A DNA stretch of 64,000 bases from contig NC_133476.1 in NCBI RefSeq assembly GCF_025370935.1, positions 8,050,240 to 8,114,239 of the forward strand, written 5' to 3'. The stretch comes from Choristoneura fumiferana. Lineage: Eukaryota; Arthropoda; Insecta; Lepidoptera; Tortricidae. Below are positions 43,940 through 54,544 of the stretch, one piece after another. Positions within the stretch are counted from its first letter, which is position 1; every line of letters begins with the position of its first letter. The notes under the pieces were generated by a model. That model was not told where the DNA came from and did no database searches. It saw only the letters and a program-made list of their open reading frames with translations. The position numbers were made by a program, and so were the translations under genes.

Positions 43940-45495
43940 TAGTAGCCCTCCTGCACCCTGAACAGTGCTGTAGTCCAGAATTCGTAGTTAACAATGAGAG
44001 AGCGTGTCGTCCAGTCTCATATCAGGATAAGTATGTAGGTCATATCGAAATATCCAGAAGTCTCCAACTTTTTAGAACTAATATGAAGATAGGTGTCTGT
44101 TAGTGAATTTGGTACACAGAGACAAATCCGGAATCGTACAGTTTTTAGTGCTGGCCGTTTACCGGTTTGCCGGTATGTGGTGGATGCAGTCTGGATTACC
44201 ACGGTTACTTTTTTGTCTCCAACAAATGCTATTTTGGGCAAAGGATCAGCCTCGCGATCCAACGTGGCAATGCTGCCAGCCTTCTGGGCACAATGAGCAG
44301 CGACGGTGATCTAGGGGGGGGGGGGTTTATTTGTAAGTAGGTTAGTTTTATTTTAATTTTAATTTTTGTATATAGTTCTTTTTTTTAATTTAAATCTTTT
44401 TATGTTACAGTTAAATACTTGAGATGTAATTTATAGAATAAAAACACAGTGTCAATTGTTATACAAATGACATAATATTATTATTAATAATAGACTTTTA
44501 TTTCGGAGATTATCCATTGTGGTCGAGAAAACTGAATCACGTATTAAGGCGGAACCTTTTCATAATCAATTTCACTATGATTTCTTTCGTAAATGTACCT
44601 ACGGGATGTCAACATGACGTAAGTAGCACAAAGGTTCCACCCCGGTACTCGATTCAGTATCTTTGAATGGACTGTAATAATTTGATCTCGTAGTAAGTTA
44701 AGTAGGTATAATTTGACCAATATTTGCTCCTATACTCGTTGGTAATTTAAAAGGTTCAAATTATTTGGATTACAAGAATAATGATTAATGTTTAGAAGCA
44801 TTGTTTCCTGTGTACTTAACCGCATAAATGAAATTGATTCATCCGCCTGCCAATTGTTTCTGGAAACAGCTTCAAATTGGCTAAAGCCAAATTGGGTCTG
44901 ATGAGATAGGAATCAGTGCGGATGGTCCCGAATTCGCTTGGACGCTCCATAATATTAGCGGATAACAAGCCGGTTGTCACTGGTTTGCCCAAAGTTTTAC
45001 ATGATGTTAAAGCTTGCGTACACTGCTTGTGAGGTGTTGTGAAGACATAAGTATCTAACTCATGCATCTCTCACTAACAAAAGTGCTCATTTACGCAACT
45101 GGTCGGTAGCATTTTATCCTTGTCTTATGAGACAAGCATAAAAGGGACGTCTTTCTACAATCTTTACTAAATTGTAGTACGTATACGTTCACCACACAGC
45201 TAATCAAGTGTCACAATGCATACTAGTATAACCGGAATGTTACGCGAAGTGGAGCGCCACGTAATCCATCAGCGTTTACTCCATCGCGCGTTGGTTTTAT
45301 TTCTTTATTATCGCAATAAGAGGATCTCAAAATAAATATGAGAATTAATTCGGTATGTACTCGTATCATCTAGCGTCTAGTGGTTGACTAAATTTATATA
45401 TAGGTGAAAAATTAAGTGAACAGAGTTGTATGTACCTGGTAGTGCAGAGAATTGATATGGGACTTGAGTAATTTTTCGAATATGGAACGTTAACT
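43940..45495. other. No recognised gene; degenerate inverted repeat at 44512-44680
   Basis: TCCATTGTGGTCGAG...GCGGAACCTTT pairs weakly with AAAGGTTCCACCCCGGTACT...GAATGGA (44512-44680), an old MITE. A poly-G run of 13 is at 44312-44325. Minus frames 44017-44262 and 44816-45067 are unassigned; neither has a motif I know. Confidence 0.4.
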
Positions 45496-45498
45496 TAT

Positions 45499-46003
45499 CT
45501 TTTCATCACACTTGCTCGTAAACAGCGTCGAAACATGCAGGCTAGCTTGGTTGCAACGCCCCAAAATAAAACCCTCGACCTTCATGTGCTTGTCATGAAA
45601 CCCGTGGTCGGTAAATGAGTCATTGCGCGTACAATTTTTCTTGTCATGAAGCCCAAGGTCGGTAAATGAGTCCGTGCCCGTACTGATGGTGCTGCGCGCG
45701 CTGCTGCGCATGGTGCAGCAGCAGGACCACATGCACACGCGGCTCAGGCACATGCTGAGGGAGGGGGGAGGGCGGCGCTGCCAAGAGCGCAGCCTAAGCT
45801 AACGCCAATATTTGGAAGAATTATATTTTTTCTTTTAGAAATATAAAATTTTACTCGCAAATGTGATGAAAAACATTGTATGTCGCACGGGCGGTACTAG
45901 AATTACGAACATCGACTCATTAAAGCCCTCAGTCTTCGACTTCGGGCTTCTAATAGACTCTCGTTCGTAATTCCTTATTTACCGCCCTTAAGACACAATG
46001 TAC
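45499..46003 (-). mobile_element. Composite hairpin repeat, copy A
   Basis: Landmarks in plus orientation: TTTCATCACACTTGCTCGTA near the left end, matched in reverse by TACTCGCAAATGTGATGAAA at about 45852-45871; two direct repeats GTCGGTAAATGAGTC with a 59-bp period (45608, 45658); and a right-hand hairpin whose arms ACATTGTATGTCGCACGGGC (45873) and GCCCTTAAGACACAATGT (45984) enclose a smaller hairpin. The minus frame 45490-45753 reads DSFTDLGLH...DSFTDHGFHDKH, the translation of the direct repeats. Copies B and C at 61719 and 62185 share this order. The class is unknown to me. Confidence 0.65.
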
Positions 46004-46009
46004 TAATAC

Positions 46010-46485
46010 GTACACGTTATTACTACATAACAGATAATTTACTTAAAATTTTCACCTGTACTCCTGCAGAAATTGAAACGACGACAGGAAATGATTTCAT
46101 GTTGTGTGTAAAGTAAAAGTATTGTCATAGATTTTTTACAAATACCCTTAGGTATAACCTATTATTAATTCTGTGGTATGACTTAGGTACAGGGATGGCC
46201 GGCTCCATCTTTCTTTTTTACAAGCTATTATTTAACTTGCCCAGTTTGTTATTGTTGTTGGGTCAAATCATACAAATTCATTTTGGCCCATTCTTGTGGT
46301 CGGAGCAACTTGAAATTTGGTTGCATAATATTTTATAGGTTGGATGACAATGAAAATACAGTTAGCAAAAAATTTCGTATTTACAATGACATTTTTAACT
46401 GAATTAAGATTGTTTTTTTTGGAATCTTTTTGTATTTTTTATTTCAATTCCGATTTTTTTTTACTTTTACTGTCATTCCGTAAAA
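46010..46485. other. No recognised feature
   Basis: AT-rich, nothing assignable. Confidence 0.3.
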
Positions 46486-46492
46486 CCTAAAT

Positions 46493-46713
46493 TGAAAATA
46501 CAAACTGAAATATAGATGCACAGAAAAACCAGAAAAATAATACCATCACTGAGAATCGAACCCAGGTCCTCGGTATTCCGTACCGCGTGCTATACCATCA
46601 GTGATGTAGCGGTTTAGCACGCGGTACGAAATACGAGGACCTGGGTTCGATTCCCAGTGATGATCTTATTTTTCTGGTTTTTCTGTGCATCTATATTTCA
46701 GTTTGTATTTTCA
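46493..46713. mobile_element. Inverted pair of tRNA-like sequences (foldback)
   Basis: Left arm 46493-46592 and right arm 46615-46713 are near-perfect inverses of about 100 bp around a 22-base spacer. Each carries a Pol III B-box GGTTCGATTCC or its complement (46644-46654 in the right arm; left copy GAATCGAACCC) next to GCACGCGGTACG and CGAGGACCTG. The outer parts (TTTTCTGTGCATCTATATTT) are non-tRNA. It looks like two head-to-head copies of a small tRNA-derived element or a MITE that captured a tRNA-like sequence. Confidence 0.75.
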
Positions 46714-46719
46714 AATTTT

Positions 46720-47100
46720 AACTGAAACATATTAAAAATATATTAAATAAATTTTAACTGAAATAAATTAAATAAATAGGTTGATACTGGCAGCTACGAG
46801 TACCAACCACTTCAATGACTTATGACTAACAATTTATATTTATAAGTTTTAACCGTATATATGCGTTTAGTTATTATGTTGCAAGTTCCAGAAACCATAA
46901 TTTCAAATTACTTGTGTCTTAATCACGTGCAAATTAACGGAGCATGGCCGTAGTAGAAATATTTTTAGTAAACAAAGCGTCAAATAAGAATCATTTTACT
47001 ATTCGATGTTCTTTACTCTTACGTTATGTTTCGACTGAGTTGCCTATGCCTTAAAGAACATCCTGTATGTCTGCCCCTACCGGGATTGAAATCTAGTGGG
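46720..47100. other. No recognised feature
   Basis: TTTTAACTGAAAYA repeats twice next to the palindrome (46717-46765); the rest is unassigned. Confidence 0.3.
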
Positions 47101-47102
47101 AC

Positions 47103-47213
47103 TACGACATTCTAAAATCGAAGTTGGTATCGTACCGTCCCTCTCACACATATTAAATAATATAAGCGTCAGCAGGAAGGCACTACACGAAGTTCTAATT
47201 TTTAACTTCGTAG
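47103..47213. mobile_element. Palindromic MITE, 'taccgtccc' family, copy 2
   Basis: TCTAAAATCGAAGTTGGTAT, CGTACCGTCCCTCTCACACA, TATAAGCGTCAGCAGGAAGG and TTTTTAACTTCGTAGA parallel the copies at 43833 and 63488 in order. Confidence 0.75.
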
Positions 47214-47536
47214 ATTCTGGGACTTCTTGCGGCATAGTTATAGGATCCTTATCACTCAATGGCACGTTTCTAGTTGGTAAACTTTTCAGTTGTAATATTG
47301 GCTTGGCACTATTTGGCACAGCTGTATAAGTAGGTACGTATTTAAGTTCGGTTGGTTCGCTCAGTTATGCATCCCATTTTTCATACTAGCAGCATAGAAA
47401 AGTGGATACTTATGTTAGAGCACGAACTGTAGGTACCAATCAACTCGCCGAATGACGCATTGTTTCTAAATCTTTCTTGTTTTACCGCATTAAGAGCCGT
47501 TCAATGACATAAAAACCATAAAATATAACTACATTC

Positions 47537-47746
47537 TCAATTTCGTTCTTTCCACCAAACGACCCAAATATCAAACACTAGAACCGTTCCACTAGACCAG
47601 TCACTCATATAAACAAACAGTGGCGTAGCGGAACATTTATCACCTCTCAACACCGTTAACTTATTTTTGTGGATATCAGAAACAACTGTATCTTGGATCA
47701 CATACTTAAAAGAGTTATTTGGCATCGGGTAGTGGATATGGATCGC
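47537..47746 (-). CDS. Possible internal exon of a Yellow/MRJP-family gene
   Basis: The minus-strand read HYPMPNNSFKYVIQDTVVSD followed by CSATPLFVYMSDWSSGTVLV-FD resembles the Yellow/major royal jelly protein domain, in which a PxP-containing strand and a conserved Cys precede (F/V)YISD...LVVYD. These proteins are secreted beta-propellers involved in insect pigmentation and cuticle. The frame is closed by stops (a TAA just upstream of a GTG), as expected of an isolated exon, but I find no strong acceptor (an AG precedes CGATCCATATCC) and no GTAAG-type donor after LVFD. No neighbouring exon was found within the window. It could be a pseudogene piece or chance. The limits given are those of the open frame, not of a proven exon. 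Confidence 0.35.
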   Translation of the reverse strand, partial: AIHIHYPMPNNSFKYVIQDTVVSDIHKNKLTVLRGDKCSATPLFVYMSDWSSGTVLVFDIWVVWWKERN

Positions 47747-47988
47747 TATCACCACTTAATTGCTCCAAGCAGCAGCTCTGTTATCTCCTAGCGTAGTGTG
47801 CAAGAAAGCGGGTGAAGTGACTGACACATAAATAGTAGATTGTACAACTTTTTGCACGAGAAAGCCACCAGAGCTGGTACGGCGAGGGTGGATAGACACG
47901 TCGAGGGGAAAATGGGTTTAATGCTCTGGTTTTACACTCTGCTTTTCACTTCGATTGAGAGGAAATTAAATAGCAACATGCAGTGGAA

Positions 47989-48166
47989 ACAATTCGTTGC
48001 CTAAATACAAAAGGGCCACAAGTCAAAAAAAAATTTTTTTTTCAATCGCAATAATTACAATTTAAATGCTATTTAACGTGCAAATATTGCAATAAAAATT
48101 TAAAAAAAAAATTTTTTTTTTTGATTTGTGGTCCTTTTGTATTTAAGCAGCGAATTGTTCACTTAC
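47989..48166. mobile_element. Palindromic MITE, 'aaatacaaaaggrccacaa' family
   Basis: CAATTCGTTGCCTAAATACA and AAAGGGCCACAAGTC at the left pair with GATTTGTGGTCCTTTTGTAT and TTAAGCAGCGAATTG at the right, flanking an A/T-rich core with mirrored A and T runs. A single arm occurs at 21329-21373. Confidence 0.75.
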
Positions 48167-48446
48167 TATGTATCTTTTATTTTTCATGCATTGCTATATA
48201 ATTTTAAATTTCTAGTTTTATTTATTTATTTTGATTGGTTTGATTGATTTTTAGTTTCATATGAAAAAACATATATAAAAAAATATATAGATACTTTTTT
48301 ATTTGTGGCTGTTGATACCTACCTACCTTGGTCTTAGACGAAGATTTTACTTTATGCACTAGAGCATAAAAAGTAATTTTATGTCGCCTAGATCCAGCAT
48401 AAACACGAACTTTACGAGCATGAGAAGTGAAAAGGTATTTTTTTAC

Positions 48447-48563
48447 GAGACGAACGGATGATCTGTTTAAAGCCGCAGGCTCACGACCGAAACAACTGGT
48501 GGTCTATGAGGAAGCTCTTTCCAACAGTGGACGTTGTACGTCAGATAATCATGATAATGATGT
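48447..48563 (+). repeat. RTE-like LINE tail, diverged subfamily
   Basis: ACGAACGGATGATCTGTTTA, AAGCCGCAGGCTCACGACCG, GTGGTCTATGAGGAAGCTC and CCAACAGTGGACGT follow the order of 36042-36153. Confidence 0.6.
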
Positions 48564-48842
48564 GATGACTTTTACTAGGCTCTTTCTAACTTCGAAATGG
48601 TCACATAGCATGATGTTGTTAACGTGGAAACAGCAATCCTAGTCAGGTGGCAATGTGTAATCTCGACCAGAGACTGGGTTAATACGACCGCTAATGGTCG
48701 TGATAATGTAACGTGCTCGGAGCCCATGACTGGACTGTTGACGCAACGGCTGAGCTCTGCTGCGTTAGACCTGGGATTATACTCAGAGAGAATTTGTTAA
48801 GCTTTAATAAAACAAAAATAACCCAACATTTTGCCGAAGCCA

Positions 48843-48900
48843 GAGACGAGTGGAAGGAGAAAGGGGAGGCCTTTGCCCAGCTGTGGGACATCGTATATAC
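48843..48900 (+). repeat. LINE tail encoding GEAFAQLWD
   Basis: GACGAGTGGAAGGAGAAAGG and GGAGGCCTTTGCCCAGCTGT translate to DEWKEKGEAFAQLWDI, the terminal block also seen at 7765-7968. The larger 92-codon frame 48713-48991 has no other recognisable part. Confidence 0.6.
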
Positions 48901-48964
48901 TTACTACAAAAAACCTTCTTTTGCCACACAACACAACATTGTTTTTCCTGTTAAGTTTAGTTGT

Positions 48965-50270
48965 TTACCTTTACTTTTTTTGTGGCAATAAATGATTTAT
49001 TTCTTTTAAAGTGACTTTTTAAATAGGTCCCACTGAAAAACAGCGTTGCGGCTTGCCCTAACATTATGCTGAGTGGGGCCCACTTTATACTACCTATTAG
49101 ATGCTTTTTTTTATTCTTTCTATCTAATGTATTTTATCGAATATGTGTAAATAAATGTTTCTATCTCTCTCTCTCTAAAGTGAAGTTTAAATATTAAACA
49201 TAGTTTAGTAAAAAACATAAAACATATGCACACCACTCGTAAGTGGTGTATTGACATTTGATAATAACGCAGGTAATTATGAAATGTGTTATTTCCTACT
49301 TGCGAATGAATAACTTTCAACAAACGAAAGAATAGTCTATTAAATAATATCATTTTCACAACATTTATAAAGACAGAACTTGTTATAGGAAAAAACGTGG
49401 ATAGTTTTCTATTTATAACAAAAACCTGCTTTGTCATTTGTATCACTTATCGAGTAATCACTAGTAGGTATTAATAGTTAAGTAAACGTTTAATATTTAA
49501 CATATAACGAGGAAAGTGAAATTAATGCTTTTGAATTTATTATACAGTTAATTTAACATTATAATAGGTGCTTTTTCTAAAATTTATTAAAAAGTACACC
49601 ATAAGAATGAGAACAAGTGGCAACGTTACTTATTTTTAAGGTATGCAGCTCTGAAAAATGTTTTCGTATCATTTTCACAAAAACAAACTACGCTGGACTG
49701 ACCTTACTTGAAATGTACTTGAGTACTTACTACATTTATGGTTTTATTTGTTGGAATCACTCCTACTACTTTTATGTACCAAAAAATACAACCGAATTGA
49801 TAACCTCCTACTAAAGGCAGAGGCACGTACAACAATCTTGTAATGTAACGAATAAACGTTTTTCTTTCTTGATTAAAACGGTGTAAAGAGTAGGTACGCA
49901 CCGTACTGAAAGTTATTTTGCTAAACGTATTTTTTTTAGTAATTAAACATCAAAAGTCCAGTAACTAGGCACCAATTGTTCACTAATTGAAAGCAATGAC
50001 TCAATGATATCGGTATTAAAAGGCGTTTTAACTTTAAGTATACTCTATATTTCGTCTTTCTCTCTATCCTTATTTTCGCGACGAATTTAACAAGGACAGC
50101 ATGCGAGTTGTGGTGTGGGTTATGCGTCTGAGTTGAAGAAAGTATTATGTAAGGAACGGAGACGGCTCGGCCGCGCATTTGCGAAACGCGCCGGTTTGCA
50201 TTACGTCATAGCGCCAGCGCTTGCGCACTCACGGCGCGGGCGACTGTCGCGGTTACGCTGCGATTGTACC
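48965..50270. other. No gene; (TC)n run and GC-rich patch
   Basis: AAATAAATGTTTCTATCTC and a TC run at 49150-49180 look like a LINE/SINE tail end. From 50140 to 50280 is an abrupt CpG-rich patch (GGCTCGGCCGCGCATTTGCG). No supported exon. Confidence 0.35.
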
Positions 50271-50277
50271 GACTCGA

Positions 50278-50388
50278 CTACAAAGACGTATAATACGGCT
50301 TAATTTATAAAAATATGTATACAAGAACTCAATGTTAGTCAATAAAACCGTTTTTTTTGTGGCATAAGCCGTATTGATGTCTTTGTAG
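50278..50388. mobile_element. 111-bp MITE
   Basis: CTACAAAGACGTATAATACG and GCTTA at the left pair with TAAGCCGTATTGATGTCTTT and GTAG at the right. No frame; target duplication unclear. Confidence 0.65.
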
Positions 50389-50967
50389 GACTGTATATAT
50401 GTAAGGTATTTCTTAGGGTATTCAGTAAGAAATAACCTATGCTCTGCTCGAGAATGCTCTGATAAACGCCGAATTGCTCTGTAGCAATTTGGTGCAGAGG
50501 TTGGGTCCACGGGAGACTAGACGGGGGTCCCCGTTGGCGTTAAAAAAATGGGGGTTTTAGGTGTTTTGGGATTCAGTATAGTAGAAATGTACCAGCAATG
50601 GGTCTACGGAAAGTGGTAAGCATTGAAAGAAGTATACGAGAAAAAAGCTTGGGGACTTCTGATTTATTAGTTGAGCAAGTGAAAGTGAACACCTCTTCTA
50701 AGATTTTTCAACGAAGATTTTCATTCACGTTTAAGTTGTACTGTTACTTATTCTGTGGTTTAAGTATATCTTTAACGCTTTACACTTTGAACGTCAACGG
50801 AATTAAACATTTCAAGTTAATATCACTTTTGAATTCCTGAAACTTTAAAATTTTAAATTCTAGTAGTACATAGAAAGTTTGGCAGGCCTCTCACTAGATG
50901 GGTTGATTGATACCATCGCGAGAATTGCGGGTTAAGTGGTAAGTGGCCGGTCGTTGTGGTGTTCTAA

Positions 50968-51026
50968 GGGGAGGCCTTTGTTTAACAGTGGACGTCTTCC
51001 GGCTGATAATGACGATAATATGACAT
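50968..51026 (+). repeat. RTE-like LINE tail
   Basis: GGGGAGGCCTTTGTTTAACA and GTGGACGTCTTCCGGCTGAT followed by an ATG/ACG-rich end. Confidence 0.6.
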
Positions 51027-51504
51027 AGAAAGTACTATTGCGGATTCTGGAGGATTTCTTGTATTCTTGCAACACTTGAAATGTCACGAGACATTTTTGT
51101 TACAAACTTTCCATATAAACGCTGCGTTTTACTAAAAACGCTTGTCCGTATGTATTCTTATGGCGTCACTCGCCCGCCTAACCCGTATTCCACCTTCCTG
51201 CTTGCAGCTCCTAAAAACTATATCTATTTTATTTATTAATTCTTAGTAACACGGTAACACTTACTAACGCTAAATGATGCAATTAAAATTTATATGTAAT
51301 TTTTGCGGAGTTTTGTAATATGAAATTAAAGGAGGGGTAGATATAGCGTTGTGTAATTATGTATGTATGTATGTAAACTCTTTATTGCACATAAAAATAA
51401 AAATACAAATACACAGAGAGGAGAACAAAGGCGAGCTTATTATTTGTCAGGAATTACTGTTATTCAAGGATTATTAGGGTTCCGTACACTCAGGGTCAGG
51501 GTAA

Positions 51505-51666
51505 AAGTCGTGGTAGCTTAATTGGTTTCACCTCCGGCCTCGCAATCAGAGGGCCGTGGTTTTGAGTCTGATCTCACTTCTAAATTATGTAAGAAATTAC
51601 ATTTGAAATTCACCATGTAATTTAAGATGAAGGAAAAATCTCATAAGGTAACCGGCACACATCTGC
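51505..51666 (+). mobile_element. SINE family B-like, 5' half (split)
   Basis: The tRNA-like head GTCGTGGTAGCTTAATTGGT, GCCTCGCAATCAGAGGGCCG and TGGTTTTGAGTCTGATCTC is followed by the family B body AAGAAATTACATTTGAAATT and GATGAAGGAAAAATCTCATA. It breaks at 51666 inside CATCTGC and resumes at 52171. Confidence 0.7.
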
Positions 51667-52177
51667 CACAAAACACAGATAGTTCAGAAATCAATCTCCA
51701 TACAAGTGCGCTCGAGCAACGCACACATAGACACTGCTCATTGACACGATATCTCGGACCGGTTGGGACCAGTGCGAGCGCGAGTGCCATCCGCTTGAGA
51801 CGCGCGTCTGTGAACTTTTTCGTGCAATAATGGAGCAACAAAAAAAAAGTTATTATAACTGTTCAGTGGACGGTTGTTTAAATTAAATAATCGTGAATTT
51901 CGCCAATAACGAAATCGTCGCAAGATATTTTCTGTGACAAATTTATAATATAACAATGACATTAAAATAAAAATATTATAGTTATTAATTTATATTTCCA
52001 TTCTTCCCGTTTCATTCTCAACAATAAAAACAACTAGATACGAGTGCCACTACCACGATAGTTTTTTGGTGCATAAGCCATAGTTGACAACCTTAGAGCG
52101 ACCGCCGAGCGTAGGTATGAAAAGTGAAGTACATACAGGAGATTGACTTCTCAACTATCTGTGTTTTGTGCATCTGC
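51660..52177 (+). mobile_element. 504-bp P-superfamily-like element, 33-bp TIRs, 7-bp TSD
   Basis: The body 51667-52170 starts CACAAAACACAGATAGTTCA and ends TGAACTATC-like TCAACTATCTGTGTTTTGTG; the 33-bp inverted ends differ at two bases. CATCTGC is duplicated at 51660-51666 and 52171-52177. The ends begin with CA, and the P/Galileo group is known for about 30-bp or longer TIRs, 7-8-bp duplications and a THAP-domain transposase. A short frame starting at 51830, 164 bp from the left end, reads like the first residues of a THAP domain. It is far too short to encode a transposase, so this is an internally deleted copy. Confidence 0.7.
51830..51886 (+). pseudogene. Truncated THAP-like transposase start (18 codons)
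   Basis: ATG opens MEQQKKSYYNCSVDGCLN and then stops. THAP domains, the zinc-binding DNA-recognition modules of P-element transposases, begin with a few residues and a CxVxGC pair that forms half of the C2CH site; CSVDGC fits. The other zinc ligands are missing because the frame ends here, consistent with an internal deletion. The position near the left TIR matches where P-element transposases start. With only 18 residues, chance resemblance is possible. Confidence 0.4.
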
Positions 52178-52305
52178 GTAGAAATTCAATGGTGTGTGTG
52201 AATTTTTCAATCCGCAGTAGACCGACGTGGGAACTACGGACCTGGTCCTCTCATTGTGAGAGGAGGTCTGTGCCCTGCGGTGATATAGGCCGAAGTGATG
52301 TGATG
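52171..52305 (+). mobile_element. SINE family B-like, 3' half (split)
   Basis: After the repeated CATCTGC, the SINE continues GTAGAAATTCAATGGTGTGT, CAATCCGCAGTAGACCGACG, TGGGAACTACGGACCTGG and TGTGCCCTGCGGTGATATAG to a GTGATGTGATGA tail. It aligns with the right part of 19514-19845 in reverse. Confidence 0.75.
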
Positions 52306-52309
52306 ACCC

Positions 52310-53200
52310 AAAGGGATGCCAGCGAGACTATCAGTCCATTCGTGCGAGCGTCAAAAGGTTATTTGTTCTGAACTGCAAGTAGATACCTGAAATTTTCATC
52401 TTATGTATTACTAGGGCTGATCAAATAACAAACAATAAAAAGTTAACTAAAGTTAGAAATAAAGGGGAAAATGAAACGATTACGATAACGAGACTATTCG
52501 TGTGTGAGCCCTGTTTTTTCGACGCTAAATAAATTTTTGTTTAAGCTAATTTTACAAAAAAAAAAGATTTCCTTATCCTTTACCTATACTCACATCCTTA
52601 TTTAATTAACCTAAAGATATTGGCGTTACCTGGTTTCTACTTCCATGAACGCATATCACAGATTGAATCACAGATTTGCACTGTCGTTTCTCCGAAATAT
52701 TATCAAAAAGTGTTTATTCAGGTTGTCTTTTTCCGTTATGGTGAGTGTCAATAGTAACACCTATTTTCTTGTAAGTCAATAATAACTTTGCTGGTATTTA
52801 GGTACCTAGATAGATAGATAGGTAGTTAACCTTGATAGTTATCGGGTGGACGATAGGTTAGGACGATCCACAGGATCGGGATAACATCTCAAAAGTTCGA
52901 CTGCTTGGCTTAAAGACATGGAATTAGGCTCGAGTGTTTTTGTGCAAAGTTAACGAAAACCACCGGATAATTTTTGGGAATATCCACGGGAATTTTCCGA
53001 AATCCCGGAATTTCAATTCAACTGCTAAATTATTATCCATAGCCAAGCCATGGAGGACAGGAAAATATTAAAATAGAGAACCGTCTCATCAAAAAACAAG
53101 CTTTCTGGCCATTTAAAAAAACATTTCTGCGAGGTAGTACGGAACCCTTCGTGTGTATGTCCGTCGCACTTTAATTTTAATACACTTTCTTTTTTTGTTA
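52310..53200. other. No gene; (TAGA)n run
   Basis: A short TAGA microsatellite is at 52808-52822. TTTTTGGGAATATCCACGG and TTTTCCGAAATCCCGGAATT near 52970-53010 resemble the repeat at 24240 ('gggaattcccaaaa'). Confidence 0.35.
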
Positions 53201-53202
53201 TA

Positions 53203-53356
53203 TCATCATCATCATCCCAGCCTATATACGTCCCACTGCTGGGCACAGGCCTCCTCTCAGAACAAGAGGGCTTGGGCTATAGTTCCCACGCGGGCCCAGT
53301 GCGGATGTGCGGAACTTCACACGCACCATTGAATTGCGCAGGTTTGTGCAGGTTGT
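53203..53356 (-). mobile_element. SINE family B, 3' part
   Basis: CATCATCATCATCCCAGCCT, ATACGTCCCACTGCTGGGCA, GGGCTTGGGCTATAGTTCCC and CACCATTGAATTGCGCAGGT match 19514-19845. It ends where a MITE follows. Confidence 0.85.
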
Positions 53357-53534
53357 TATATATTAACCCCCTTATTCATAAAACTTAACAAGCCTATGTT
53401 AACTAACAAATGCTTTGTCCCTTTCTAACAAATACAAATGTCGAAGTGACAGATAAGGACAAACGAATTTTAGCGGCATTTTAACTAAAATAGGTTTGAT
53501 TGTCGTTTATGAATAAGGGGGTAAATATATATTA
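53357..53534. mobile_element. MITE with ACCCCCTTATTCATAAA ends
   Basis: ACCCCCTTATTCATAAAACT at 53366 pairs with GTTTATGAATAAGGGGGT ending at 53522. TATATATTA occurs at 53357-53365 and 53526-53534 and might be a 9-bp target duplication, but a three-base offset at the right and the AT-rich sequence leave it open. Confidence 0.7.
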
Positions 53535-53539
53535 AAAAT

Positions 53540-54270
53540 CTCACAATTATCTACTTTAAATAAAAATGGCACCGAACCGAACAAAATTACATATTTGTAG
53601 CCAGATTTAACTTCGCACGCTTGATATTTAAGTTAAGTAAAAGGACTAACTAAATTCATACCTGTTCGTACATCTAGCGTACATAAATCCTATTAAAAAT
53701 ATTCGGACAAGACAAGTAAATAATAAGCAAAACCAATGTTGGAAAAACTATGAAAACATCACACAGGTGCACAGCGCCATCTCTGAAGCGCCGCGTAGAA
53801 CTTGTAAGTAGTCAACGCTTCTTGATACGAGTAGCTCTATTCGTTCCGCTACTTGGAGTGTATTCCTCTAGACTCTGAACTATGTAGTTCATCATATTCC
53901 CTCTAGATGGCGCAAAAGAGAAAGTTGCTAGGAGGTTGCTAGTGTACGTAAAAGAATATTTTTACACACAATCGAAAATATATTTAATTCATCCATAATT
54001 AATAACTGAGAACTATTTCTGTGCTATTGTTTTTACCTAAATATATATCTACATAAATCATACGTAATCAAATCACAGTAGGTACCTAGTTTAGGTATTA
54101 TTCCTATTATAATATCTATTTTTAAAGTATCTCATCATTTCGTGACGTTACTAGAGAGTACCTAGCGTAGCATGATTATTTACAACTATCTACGACTTTT
54201 TTATGTGTAAAATAATGAAGGACTATATTATATTTTATTCTTTAACTAGTTTTAGTTTTTAGAATTTGAC
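53540..54270. other. No recognised feature
   Basis: AT-rich with scattered 'ggtacctag' words; no exon or TIR pair seen. Confidence 0.3.
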
Positions 54271-54271
54271 G

Positions 54272-54542
54272 CAGAAAGCCAGGGCCCGATTTAGAGGTCT
54301 GGGGAGGCCTTGGGGCAACAAACAAGTGGAGCTCCCCCGCCGCCCAAACTACTCTCAAAATAAAATGAGGGCCATTTGAGGTTTTGATATTTTACTGATT
54401 GCCTGATTGAAGTGAACGAATAGATTAATAGTTGTTTACTAGTTGAAAAAAAAATATCCGAAGTCTTTATTGGCCCTCTTTTGTGAAGGCCCCGGGGCTG
54501 TAGCCCCGGTTGCCCTTCCCTCAATCCGGCCCTGCAGAAAGC
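54272..54542. mobile_element. 255-bp hAT-type MITE with 8-bp TSD
   Basis: The body 54280-54534 begins CAGGGCCCGATTTAGAGG and ends CCCTCAATCCGGCCCTG. CAGAAAGC is duplicated at 54272-54279 and 54535-54542. CAGGG termini plus an 8-bp duplication are diagnostic of the hAT superfamily. Subterminal CCCCGGGGC palindrome; no transposase. Confidence 0.88.
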
Positions 54543-54544
54543 AT

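Noticed and set aside
44017..44309. Overlapping frames on both strands around 44.0-44.3 kb
   Set aside because: Looked briefly like a LINE or peptidase piece, but no conserved motif could be matched.
46611..46670. tRNA gene in the palindrome right arm
   Set aside because: B box present but no complete acceptor stem; mirrored in the left arm, so a repeat.
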